Source: Rudanella paleaurantiibacter (GTDB lineage Bacteria > Bacteroidota > Bacteroidia > Cytophagales > Spirosomataceae). From it: a stretch of DNA of 64,000 nt. The position numbers and the translations under genes were made by a program. Location: positions 62,001 through 126,000 of the forward strand of contig NZ_WELI01000013.1 in the NCBI RefSeq assembly GCF_009184635.1, written 5' to 3'. Position 1 is the stretch's first letter. Each line of letters starts with the position of its first letter. Shown piece by piece: positions 53,658-61,658 of the stretch. The notes beneath the pieces were generated by a model, which saw only the letters and a program-made list of their open reading frames with translations, searched no databases and was not told the DNA's origin.

Positions 53658-54561
53658 ACCGGTTAAATTGAATGCGTTCCAGATCCTCTAAAAACTCCGT
53701 ATAACGCTCGGCCGACATGTTCTGAACGGGTGACCGGAACGCTCCGCAATCCAGACCCACCGCCCGCATGTACGCTTTACCCGTAGCAATACCGCCGTAT
53801 TTGCCGAGCAACCGGACAATCGCAATGGATTGGTCCTGCATGGCCCGCGCCCGGTCCAGATCACCCGCATCAAACGCCCGCATCAGCTCATGATAAACCG
53901 GAGCGGCATAGTTGAAGGTACTGCCCACGGCCCCACGCGCGCCCATAGCCATAGCGGCCAGGAAAATTTCGTCCCAACCCCACAGCAGATCGTACTTACG
54001 ATCGGCAAAGAGCAGGCACTGCCGGTACTCCATCAGGTCGTTGTGGGTGTATTTGATGCCCCGGAAATTCGGCAGCCGCCCGTCGATGGCTTCGAGAAAC
54101 GCCAGCATCGACACCGAAACCCCCGTAAGCGCCGGAATGTGGTAAAAATACACGCCAACCTCCGGCGCGGCCTCCCCTACGGCAATGCAGAAATCGGCCA
54201 GTACGGTTGCGCTTGTGGGTTTGAAATAGAACGGAGCCAAAACGGCCACGGCATCGTAGTGGTTCTCGGCAGCCAGTTTGGCGAGTTCACAGCTTTCGGC
54301 CAGCGACGTACCGCCAACGAGCATAATTTTTTGGAGCGACGGAGCCTCGACCTGACCCCAGGCCCGGAGAAGCTCCGTTTTTTCGGTAAAAGAGAGCGAA
54401 ACCCCCTCCCCCGTCGATCCGCCGACAAAGGCGCCTTTCACCTCGTTCTGTTCCAAAAATTGGGCATACGCCGGAATCAGGTCCAGATTGAGCGACCCGT
54501 CGGGGTGCATGGGGGTAAACGGGGCTGCAACAAGCCCATCAATTTTATGGATGTGTGTCAT
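53614..54561 (-). CDS. nanA: N-acetylneuraminate lyase, 315 aa
   Basis: A cytoplasmic class I aldolase of the DHDPS/NAL family that cleaves Neu5Ac to ManNAc and pyruvate. The pyruvate-binding motif GGSTGEGVSLSFTEK is clear. The Schiff-base Lys is at residue 170 in GIKYTHND, and the catalytic Tyr is in VYFYHIPALTG. The GSTGE motif followed by the YFYHIP segment fits NAL better than DHDPS. There is no signal peptide. It heads the minus-strand group nanA-nanM-SASA-GH20-MFS. The product ManNAc would be taken by the AGE-family epimerase encoded at 62870. Confidence 0.93.
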   Translation of the reverse strand: MTHIHKIDGLVAAPFTPMHPDGSLNLDLIPAYAQFLEQNEVKGAFVGGSTGEGVSLSFTEKTELLRAWGQVEAPSLQKIMLVGGTSLAESCELAKLAAENHYDAVAVLAPFYFKPTSATVLADFCIAVGEAAPEVGVYFYHIPALTGVSVSMLAFLEAIDGRLPNFRGIKYTHNDLMEYRQCLLFADRKYDLLWGWDEIFLAAMAMGARGAVGSTFNYAAPVYHELMRAFDAGDLDRARAMQDQSIAIVRLLGKYGGIATGKAYMRAVGLDCGAFRSPVQNMSAERYTEFLEDLERIQFNRYASRSALTEGAVSR

Positions 54562-54688
54562 GTCGAATGTGATAAAGGGTGCCCCCGTTCAACTGCCGGG
54601 GACACTTCTAATCCCAACCTATAATTTTTTTAGGGAAATGGAGAATGGATTCATCAAAAGAACTACCGTCAGGGTTTGGGTTGCTTAT

Positions 54689-54750
54689 ACCCTGTCAGTG
54701 GTCGTAGACCCTGACAGTGGTATGCACGATGCCTTCACCCTGACAGTGGT
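54689..54750. repeat. Three direct copies of ACCCTGWCAGTGGT
   Basis: ACCCTGTCAGTGGT lies at 54689-54702, and ACCCTGACAGTGGT at 54708-54721 and 54737-54750. A partial inverted match (ACCGTCAGGGT) precedes them at 54665. They fill the gap between the susD stop and the nanA start. They may be an intergenic repeat family or protein-binding sites for nanA; nothing else is seen in the gap. Confidence 0.6.
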
Positions 54751-54790
54751 GAAAAGATCAACAAATACATAACCACCCCAAGTGGCCTAC

Positions 54791-56311
54791 TCAATACCCC
54801 GGTGTTTGGGTCAGCTTAGGGTCGGCGTTGAGCATACCGACCGAGATGGGCAGCACCAGTTTATACACCTGATTTTGTTGCAGATACTGCGGACTGACGG
54901 CCCGGAACACGTAGGCGTCGCCCGCCCGGCGGAGGGCAAACCACCGCTTCCCTTCGCCAATAAACTCGCGCAGGTTTTCGTCCAGAATAGCTTCCATGTT
55001 CGCTTGCTGACTTCCGTTGGTAAAGGCCGGGGCCGCAGCGCCGTAGGCCCGCGTCCGAAGGGCCATAATGTCGGCCGAGGGATCGTTACCCAGCTTGGTA
55101 TTGGCTTCGGCCAGCATCAGCAACACGTCAGCGTAGCGGTAAATGGGAAAATCGTTGTCGTAGAGTTGCACACCAGCATCTACCCGACCAATAAACTTGG
55201 TCAGCATCACCCCGGCCACCGGGTTTCCGGCGGTGGTCCGATGCATGGTACGGAACGTAGCCCGCGGCCGACGGTCGGCGGCATTGGCCGTGAGTCGGGT
55301 AATCATCGCTTGCGACAAGCCCACCCGGCTCGCTCCACCCACAAGTGGAAACACCGTACTCACCGGAACCGCCGGACCCGGCTGCGGGTCAAACACAAGC
55401 GTACCGGCCTGCGTGGTATTCACCAGAAAACTACCGTAGGCCGACTGGGTGGCCTCGTTCTTTTCGAAGCTCAGGGCAAAAATGATTTCGCGGTTGTTGA
55501 CCTCTTTGGTCGCGTCGAAAATGTCGGCGTATGTAGCCTGTAAGCCCAGCGTCGGAATGGCTTTTACCTCTTCCAAAGCCGCTTTGGCCACGGCAAAATC
55601 GGCCGAGCCTCCACCCATGAGCGTCCCCGACCACAGAAACACATCGCCTTTGAGCGTCAGCGTAGCAGCCCGGTTCCAGTACACCCGCTTGGTTGTGAAG
55701 GCATTGCTGCCGCCAAACAAGGTCAGCGATTGCTCGAGGTCGCTTTTGATGAGCTTCATGACGTCTTCGGCCTTGGCCCGCTCCCGATACAGGTCGGTGA
55801 GGTTATCAACCGACGAAACCGGCTCGGTGGTGATGGGTACCCCGCCCCAGGTACGGAGCAAGGTAAAATACACGAACGCCCGCAGGCCGTGCATTTCGGC
55901 CAGGGCCGATTTGCGCTGTGCCTCGGTCAGCGGAGCCTGCGGAAACAGCTTGATGACCGTGTTGATCCGGTCGATGAGGTTGTAGAATCCGCCCCAGTTA
56001 GCCGCCGGTACGTTGGTTGCGCTGATGTTGTGCGACCAGTACTGCTTCAGGCCCGTGTCTTCCGACTCGGTAAAAAGACCGTCGGCCCAAAGGTCGGAGC
56101 GCATTTCGCCCAAGTTCAGGAGCGTGCCGTGATAGTTTCGGAGCGAGGCATACACACCCGTGTAGAGGGTCGTGGCCGCGTTAGGGTCCGACAGGGCCAA
56201 TTGCTGGTTCAGCGACGTTTGAGGCACCACTTCTTCCAGCTGATTCTGGCACGAGAACAAGCCTGCGCACAGGCTCATTCCAGAGAGTATGAGGAGTTTA
56301 CGGAGTGTCAT
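54791..56311 (-). CDS. SusD/RagB-family lipoprotein, sialic-acid uptake (NanU-like), 506 aa
   Basis: The surface-binding partner of the adjacent SusC. The lipobox LFSC gives a lipidated Cys near residue 21. SusD motifs are AEMHGLRAFVYFTLLRTWGG, GFYNLIDRINTVIKLFP and, at the C-terminus, NLREFIGEGKRWFALRRAGD. Length is normal. It lies 15 bases after the susC stop and 229 bases before nanA on the same strand. In Tannerella and Bacteroides the corresponding NanO/NanU pair imports sialic acid; specificity here is inferred from the locus. Confidence 0.92.
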   Translation of the reverse strand: MTLRKLLILSGMSLCAGLFSCQNQLEEVVPQTSLNQQLALSDPNAATTLYTGVYASLRNYHGTLLNLGEMRSDLWADGLFTESEDTGLKQYWSHNISATNVPAANWGGFYNLIDRINTVIKLFPQAPLTEAQRKSALAEMHGLRAFVYFTLLRTWGGVPITTEPVSSVDNLTDLYRERAKAEDVMKLIKSDLEQSLTLFGGSNAFTTKRVYWNRAATLTLKGDVFLWSGTLMGGGSADFAVAKAALEEVKAIPTLGLQATYADIFDATKEVNNREIIFALSFEKNEATQSAYGSFLVNTTQAGTLVFDPQPGPAVPVSTVFPLVGGASRVGLSQAMITRLTANAADRRPRATFRTMHRTTAGNPVAGVMLTKFIGRVDAGVQLYDNDFPIYRYADVLLMLAEANTKLGNDPSADIMALRTRAYGAAAPAFTNGSQQANMEAILDENLREFIGEGKRWFALRRAGDAYVFRAVSPQYLQQNQVYKLVLPISVGMLNADPKLTQTPGY

Positions 56312-56326
56312 GGTTGTTTCGACGGA

Positions 56327-59300
56327 TTAAAGAGACAACGTAGCACCCATGGTCACGACGCGCGGCAGCGGGAACCGGCCAACGTCGTTGCCGCCCGTTT
56401 CGGGGAATGTTCCGTTGTAGCGGGTGAAATACGCCAAGTTCGAGCCGGTCAGGAATACGCGGAGGCTCTTCACTCGGTCGCGGGTGAGCCGGGTTGTCAG
56501 GGCGGGCGACATATCGTAGCTGAGGGTCAACTCGCGCATGGCCAGGTAGTTGCCTTTCTGCCAGAAGTTGGCCGGTGCCGTGGTTCCGCCCCCCGCATCG
56601 AGGAAGTAGTTGCGGCCGTAGTTGGCCCAGTAGTAGCGGGGCAAGGTGCCGTTTGGCGTATCGGGCGACCAGGTTTGGGTAACATCCACCGGTCCGTTTT
56701 GCGAACCCTGCACCTGCGACATACCCCGCAGATACATCTGATTCGCAATCACAAAGCCGAGTGAGTAATCAAACTGCCCGAACAACGTGAACCCTTTCCA
56801 CTGCACCGTTGAGGAGAAACCACCCTGAATAGTCGGCGTGGTGCGGCCTACAAAGACAAAGTCGCGGTAGTCGAGGGTATCGTTGCGGTCTACGTCGCGC
56901 CAGCGGGCGTCGCCCAGCAGTTTAATCCGCTTGTTGGTGTACGGCAGATACGTGTTTACGAAGTTGGCGCGGGCGTCAATTTCAGCCTGGGTTGTGTAGA
57001 TACCGTCGTAAGCCGGGGCCCACACTTCGTCGAGACCAATGCGCTTGCCCTCCTGCAAACCGGCTACCCACGCCAGCTTACCCGTAGCGGGATCGAAGGC
57101 CTGAATGGCGCTTTGACGGTTCCGCTCCAGCCCGTTGTTTGGGAGTTTTACGGCGTAGTTCTTCACATGGAAGAGATTGGCCCCTACTGTCCACGACAAG
57201 CCTCCGGCCCCTTCCGGCTTCAGGATGTTGGCCCGTACTTCCAGCTCGATACCCCGGTTTTGCAACTGCCCGTTGTTGGTCAGGTAGGCACTGTAACCCG
57301 TCCACGACGGAATGGGCAGCGTGCTCAGTTTGTCGTACACATTCCGGATAAAATAGTCGGTCAGAATAGTTACCCGGTTGTTCAGCAAGCCGAGGTCCAG
57401 ACCAAAGTTGAGCGTGTTGGCCCGCTCCCAGCGCAGGTTGGTATTGGCAATGCTGCCAGCGGCAAAGCCCGGCTGCCCGTTGTAAATACCCACGCTGCCG
57501 TACTGCGGAATGGTGGCATAATCACCCAGCGGGGTAATGCTGCCGTTTTCGCCCCAACTGATGCGGGGTTTTACCGTAGACACATACCGGTTCAGGCCCG
57601 ACTTGGCGAAGAAATCTTCGAAATGCAGGTTCCAACCGAGCGACAGACCGGGGAAGAAACCGTACCGGTTGGTGGTTAGCTTGGAGGTACCATCGTAGCG
57701 GGCGTTGAGGGTCAGCAGGTAGCGGTTGTCGTAGTTGTAGTTGACCCGACCAATACCCGATGCCAGCCGTTGCCAGCCCGAAAAGGCCGAAAAGGGAATC
57801 CCGACGGCATTGGTCGAAGCCGAGAGCCAGGGAATAAAATCGGTAGCGGCTAAGCTCGCCGATGCGCCATACTCGTACTGCCGAAATTCGTAGAATTCAG
57901 CTCCGCCCAGCACCGACACATTGTGTTTGCCCAGCGTTTTGTCGTATTGCAAAAATCCGTTGTACTGGTACTGACTCGTGCGCACATTGCTGAACGACGC
58001 GTTACGGTTGTTGATGAGCGCCCCGCCCGTTCCCGATATGTATGCTTTGGTGAAGCTGTCGTTGCCGGTGTATCGGTAAAAACCCGATGCCGATCCGAGC
58101 AGTTTCAGGCCCGGCATAATCCGGTATTCGAGGTTCAGCCCCCCGCTGTAGCGTTGTTCGCCGGTATTGTTGATGAATTTATCACGCAGATATAGCGGAT
58201 TGCCCAGGGTGCTGCCATCCACACCGGGCAGAATTGCGCCCGTGAGGTCGTGCGTGAAACGGGCCGTTGGGGCAATGCCCGTAAACCGTTGCACCACGCC
58301 CCCGTTTACGCCCCCACCGCCATCGGCCGAGAGGTACGAGGGTGTCGATTGGGTGCTGTAGCCCGCGAGGTTGAGCGACACCGTCAGGTTTTTACCGACG
58401 TTAAGCCCCCCGTTGAAGTTCATATTCAGGCGTTTGAAACCCGACCCGATCAACATCCCCACGTCTGACAGGCTCCCGACACCCAGGGCAAAATTGCCCA
58501 TGTCGTTGCCGCCCGAAACGTTCAGGTAGTGTTCGTTCAGATTGCTTTGCTGCAAAATCATGTCTTCCAGCTCCCGCTGACTCACCGAGCGGTAAATCAG
58601 ACTATCCATCTGCGCCGGGTTGAACGGGTTTTTGTCCACCAGCAGTTTGTATAGCGGATTGCTCAGCAGGCCCCGGTTGGCATTGTTTACCTGTTGGGTC
58701 GAGTAGCGGCCGTCGGGGGCGGTCCAGCCTGAGTTGGTACCCCAGCCCCAGGCCCCGGCCAATTGGTTGCGGGCGTTGTTCATCTCGGCCGTGTTGTTGT
58801 CGGCACGGGCGGCTTCAAAGCGGGCTCCCAAACCGCGCCGGTTCCAGCGGATATAATCCTCGGCACTCATGTATTCGAGCGGGTTGCGCCGGATGTAGTT
58901 CGTGGCACGTTTGTAGCTATACGTTACCTGCGTACGGCCTTTTTTGCCTTTGCGGGTCGATACGAGCACCACACCGTTGGAAGCCCGCGCCCCGTATATG
59001 GCCGTTGAGGCTGCATCCTTGAGCAGGTCCATCGACTCCACGTCTTCCATGTTAATACCAAACAGAGACGGCACAATCACCCCATCGACCACAAACAAGG
59101 GCGAACCCGCCCCGCTGAAGTCGGTGCCACCCCGGAACGAAATAGCCGGGGTTGAGCCGGGTTGTCCGGTTGTTTGCTGCACCCGCAAACCGGGCACCGC
59201 ACCTTGCAAAGCGGTGGCAACGTTGGTGCGGGGTACCGATTTAAACACGGCCGGGTCGACGGTAGCAACCGAGCCTGTGAGTGTCCGGCGGCTTTGTTGC

Positions 59301-59662
59301 CCGTAGCCCACCACCACTACTTCGTCGAGGCTTTTACTGCTCTCGGCCATCAGAACGGTGAGGGTGGTTTGGTTGCCCACGGCTACCTCCTGCGTGGTCA
59401 TGCCGATCATCGAAAACACCAGCACATCGGTTGATCCGGCACTGATCGAAAACCGGCCTTCAGCGCCCGTCACGGTGCCGCGCGCCGTTCCTTTCACGGT
59501 TACGTTCACGCCCGGCAGCGGTTCCGATAGTCGGGCATCTTTTACAAGGCCCTCCACCTGCCGGACTTGTGCCCCTGCCAGGAAGCTCCCCAACAGAGCT
59601 ATAATAAGTATGACATAACGCCCCAAGTGCGCTCGTCTGGTAAAGATTGTGTCCATAAACAT
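56327..59662 (-). CDS. SusC/RagA-family TonB-dependent receptor, sialic-acid uptake (NanO-like), 1111 aa
   Basis: An outer-membrane importer. The ATG at 59662 is preferred to a TTG nine bases earlier; a further ATG lies at 59656. The signal peptide (RYVILIIALLGSFLAGA) is followed by a CarboxypepD_reg domain (about 30-115; GVNVTVKGTARGTVTGAEGR), the plug with VVVGYGQQSRRTLTGSVATV and STAIYGARASNGVVLVSTRK, and a barrel ending in RVVTMGATLSL. It has no STN domain, so unlike the SusC at 25.4 kb it does not signal through FecR. Regulation instead fits the divergent GntR gene, with operators over its promoter. It forms an operon with the SusD gene. Confidence 0.93.
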   Translation of the reverse strand: MFMDTIFTRRAHLGRYVILIIALLGSFLAGAQVRQVEGLVKDARLSEPLPGVNVTVKGTARGTVTGAEGRFSISAGSTDVLVFSMIGMTTQEVAVGNQTTLTVLMAESSKSLDEVVVVGYGQQSRRTLTGSVATVDPAVFKSVPRTNVATALQGAVPGLRVQQTTGQPGSTPAISFRGGTDFSGAGSPLFVVDGVIVPSLFGINMEDVESMDLLKDAASTAIYGARASNGVVLVSTRKGKKGRTQVTYSYKRATNYIRRNPLEYMSAEDYIRWNRRGLGARFEAARADNNTAEMNNARNQLAGAWGWGTNSGWTAPDGRYSTQQVNNANRGLLSNPLYKLLVDKNPFNPAQMDSLIYRSVSQRELEDMILQQSNLNEHYLNVSGGNDMGNFALGVGSLSDVGMLIGSGFKRLNMNFNGGLNVGKNLTVSLNLAGYSTQSTPSYLSADGGGGVNGGVVQRFTGIAPTARFTHDLTGAILPGVDGSTLGNPLYLRDKFINNTGEQRYSGGLNLEYRIMPGLKLLGSASGFYRYTGNDSFTKAYISGTGGALINNRNASFSNVRTSQYQYNGFLQYDKTLGKHNVSVLGGAEFYEFRQYEYGASASLAATDFIPWLSASTNAVGIPFSAFSGWQRLASGIGRVNYNYDNRYLLTLNARYDGTSKLTTNRYGFFPGLSLGWNLHFEDFFAKSGLNRYVSTVKPRISWGENGSITPLGDYATIPQYGSVGIYNGQPGFAAGSIANTNLRWERANTLNFGLDLGLLNNRVTILTDYFIRNVYDKLSTLPIPSWTGYSAYLTNNGQLQNRGIELEVRANILKPEGAGGLSWTVGANLFHVKNYAVKLPNNGLERNRQSAIQAFDPATGKLAWVAGLQEGKRIGLDEVWAPAYDGIYTTQAEIDARANFVNTYLPYTNKRIKLLGDARWRDVDRNDTLDYRDFVFVGRTTPTIQGGFSSTVQWKGFTLFGQFDYSLGFVIANQMYLRGMSQVQGSQNGPVDVTQTWSPDTPNGTLPRYYWANYGRNYFLDAGGGTTAPANFWQKGNYLAMRELTLSYDMSPALTTRLTRDRVKSLRVFLTGSNLAYFTRYNGTFPETGGNDVGRFPLPRVVTMGATLSL

Positions 59663-59690
59663 TCGTACCAATTGATTATGTATTACCTGA

Positions 59691-59722
59691 CAAAGGTATT
59701 ATGTATGATTTAATACTTCAAA
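59691..59722 (-). promoter_or_regulatory. susC (nan) promoter
   Basis: On the minus strand, TTTG (complement of 59719-59722) is followed after 20 bases by TACCTTTG (complement of 59691-59698), a perfect TAnnTTTG -7 box. It lies 29 bases upstream of the susC ATG. Confidence 0.7.
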
Positions 59723-59755
59723 ATAGTCGTAGAAATTTTATTTAAGCCGGTTATT

Positions 59756-59785
59756 TTTGAATTTTACATATTCATTCTACTTTTG
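59756..59785 (+). promoter_or_regulatory. gntR promoter
   Basis: TTTG at 59756-59759, an 18-base spacer and TACTTTTG at 59778-59785 match the Bacteroidota primary sigma consensus exactly. The ATG follows 23 bases later, leaving room only for the operator at 59797-59808. Confidence 0.7.
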
Positions 59786-59808
59786 CCATAAATCAAGTAA
59801 TACATAAT

Positions 59809-60513
59809 ATGGATTACGCAACCATGAATGACGATCTGCGGCTTGGCGAACAGACATCACTGGTCGACAAAGCCGAGACTGATTTGCTCGACTTTTTTCA
59901 GGATAGGCAATACAAAATCGGAGATGTGATTCCGAAGGAGGTGGAATTGGCCACGCAATTGGGCGTTAGCCGGACGGTGGTACGGGAGGCCCTGCAACGC
60001 CTACGGATGCGGGGGATGGTCGATACCAAAAAGAAGCGCGGTACCGTGATTACCAATCCCGACCTGCTGTCGTTGCTCGAAAAAACGATGTACCCCGGTA
60101 TTCTGGACGACGAAACGCTGCGCGACATTTTTGAGCTGCGCATGGTTCTCGAAATTGGCATGGGCGACCTGCTGTTTGAGCGCATCACCCAACGCGACAT
60201 TGACGAGCTGTACGCCATTGTGGCCAACGAGCCCACCAATACCGAAGAAACCCTGTTCAACGCCGAGCAGGAGATTCTGTTTCATGGCAAATTGTACGAG
60301 ATTACGGGCAACCGAACCCTCAAGCGGTTTCAGCGGATGTTGCTACCCGCCTTCGAATACGTTCAGCAAAGTGGGCTTCTGAAGAAACAGGTGCAGCGCA
60401 AGAAGTTCGTCTCGCACCGGGGCCTCGTCGATGTACTGCAACACGGCACGCCCGAGACGTTCCGCAACGCCATGCGCAACCATTTCGAAAATCATTTCCA
60501 ACGCCTGTTCTGA
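59809..60513 (+). CDS. FadR/GntR-family regulator of the nan locus, 234 aa
   Basis: A transcriptional repressor or activator. The winged-helix N-terminal domain (about 17-85) has IPKEVELATQLGVSRTVVRE and LRMRGMVDTKKKRGTVI, typical of GntR proteins. The C-terminal all-helical FCD domain (about 100-230) has LRDIFELRMVLEIG, FHGKLYEITGNRTLKRF and a metal/ligand His in HRGLVDVLQHG. It is divergent from the susC-susD genes with operator-like repeats between, and would ancestrally have been followed 8 bases later by the sialidase. NanR of E. coli is in the same family. A sialic-acid-pathway ligand is inferred. Confidence 0.88.
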   Translation: MDYATMNDDLRLGEQTSLVDKAETDLLDFFQDRQYKIGDVIPKEVELATQLGVSRTVVREALQRLRMRGMVDTKKKRGTVITNPDLLSLLEKTMYPGILDDETLRDIFELRMVLEIGMGDLLFERITQRDIDELYAIVANEPTNTEETLFNAEQEILFHGKLYEITGNRTLKRFQRMLLPAFEYVQQSGLLKKQVQRKKFVSHRGLVDVLQHGTPETFRNAMRNHFENHFQRLF

Positions 60514-60521
60514 CATTCGCC

Positions 60522-60547
60522 ATGATCCGTCCCCTACTGTTTGCTTC
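60522..60547 (+). repeat. 26-bp duplicate of the sialidase gene start (insertion scar)
   Basis: The 26 bases beginning ATGATCCGTCCCCTACTGTT are identical to the first 26 coding bases of the sialidase gene at 61659-61684. They sit 8 bases after the gntR stop, where the sialidase would be expected in an uninterrupted operon. The frame does not continue as sialidase. The segment 60548-61658 between the two copies is about 1.1 kb. Confidence 0.85.
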
Positions 60548-60613
60548 GGTTCGATCCGGCGACTTGACGGGTAAGCCGTAGAGCGGGGACCAAAACCCGT
60601 TGGGTCTTTTCGG

Positions 60614-61540
60614 ATGAACTACGTTTTTCTTTTGGTTTTCAGTTGGGTGTCACTGGGAAGCTGTTTAGCCCAATACACTCTCAAAGGGGTTGTTCTCGAC
60701 AGTGCCAACAGTCGGCCTTTAGAGTACGCCAGTGTGGTCAATCTTTCGCTAAACAAGATTGCTTTCACAGACGAAGAAGGCCAGTTCCAGCTGGTAGTCA
60801 ACTCGAAATCTGATAGAATCCAGATTACGAACATGGGGTATAATCCTCGTACCGTGATGGGATTAACAGAAGGTCAGTCTGTTAGAGTCCTCCTAACCGA
60901 AGCCCCAATTCTGATCGAGGAGGTATCTGTCCGCAAACGAAACGTACAGAAGCGATCTGTAGAATTAGGTTTCCATAACGAGGAAACCTACAGTACGAAC
61001 CCGGGGCCGGGTGGCGAAATATCCACTACGTATGCCGTGTTTATCAAAAACGCCCAAAGTATCGATGGCCTAATCGACAGAGCCTATTTCAAATTGGGCA
61101 AATACGTAATTGGACGAAATGGTTTCTCTAAAGCACGTGTCCGAATATTTAGTGTCAATCGAAACACGGGTTTACCGGAAACTGACTTACTCCGTGAGAA
61201 TACGATAGTTCGCATCAATCCATTTAGTCAATCATTTTCTATTGATTTAGAGAAACTTCGCATTCCATTTCCCAACGAAGGCGTCTTTGTCGGGCTCGAA
61301 TTTTTCTGCTACACTGAGCGTAAACCCACGGGAAAGGGTCGTTACGCGATCAAAACCAATTGTCCGCACATAGCCGTCACAAAAATGAAAAATTACAAAG
61401 AAGTCGGCGGGTGTTTTTATCACGTGTACGACTTCGCCAAACGAACCTGGCAATGGGTTGATATCTCGGCTGGTGACTATTCCAAAGCGTTTGTAAACCA
61501 GGTCTGGAAATTTGGAATCAAGGTCAGCTATTATGATTAG
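60614..61540 (+). CDS. CarboxypepD_reg-like domain protein, probable insertion into the nan operon, 308 aa
   Basis: An exported protein. A signal peptide (1-19, ending CLA-Q) is followed by a carboxypeptidase-regulatory Ig-like domain (about 21-100; LKGVVLDSANSRPLEYASVV, FTDEEGQFQL, ITNMGYNPRTVM). About 200 residues then form a beta-rich region with no recognised family (ARVRIFSVNRNTGLPETDLL, FVGLEFFCYT, WQWVDISAGDYSKAFVNQVW). It contains no TonB barrel. It lies between the regulator and the sialidase, framed by a 26-bp duplication. A hand count of 61081-61140 gives 23 G+C in 60, against 39 in 60 at 62401-62460 in the sialidase, so the gene looks foreign to the locus. No link with sialic acid is evident. 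Confidence 0.75.
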   Translation: MNYVFLLVFSWVSLGSCLAQYTLKGVVLDSANSRPLEYASVVNLSLNKIAFTDEEGQFQLVVNSKSDRIQITNMGYNPRTVMGLTEGQSVRVLLTEAPILIEEVSVRKRNVQKRSVELGFHNEETYSTNPGPGGEISTTYAVFIKNAQSIDGLIDRAYFKLGKYVIGRNGFSKARVRIFSVNRNTGLPETDLLRENTIVRINPFSQSFSIDLEKLRIPFPNEGVFVGLEFFCYTERKPTGKGRYAIKTNCPHIAVTKMKNYKEVGGCFYHVYDFAKRTWQWVDISAGDYSKAFVNQVWKFGIKVSYYD

Positions 61541-61658
61541 CGTTGGTCAAGAGCGTTGAAAGCGATTAGTACTGACGGCTTTCCAATTACGGTCCACGGT
61601 CTGGTTTTGACGCTTTCCACCCCATGTCTTGAATTCCCCATGTTTAATTTCTTCAACT

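Larger units (their letters stand above)
59675..59808. promoter_or_regulatory. Candidate GntR operators in the susC-gntR intergenic region
   Basis: ATTATGTATTAC (59675-59686) and its exact complement GTAATACATAAT (59797-59808) face each other, each just downstream of one of the two divergent promoters. The second touches the regulator's ATG. A third related site, ATTATGTATGAT (59698-59709), lies inside the perfect 6-bp dyad GTATTA/TAATAC (59696-59716), between the -33 and -7 boxes of the susC promoter. FadR-type GntR regulators usually bind short AT-rich dyads like these, so repression of both transcripts is likely. Confidence 0.65.

Noticed and set aside
61629-61658. Upstream TTG start for the sialidase
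   Set aside because: The ATG at 61659 gives a proper lipoprotein signal; the added residues would disrupt it, and the 26-bp duplication also begins exactly at this ATG.
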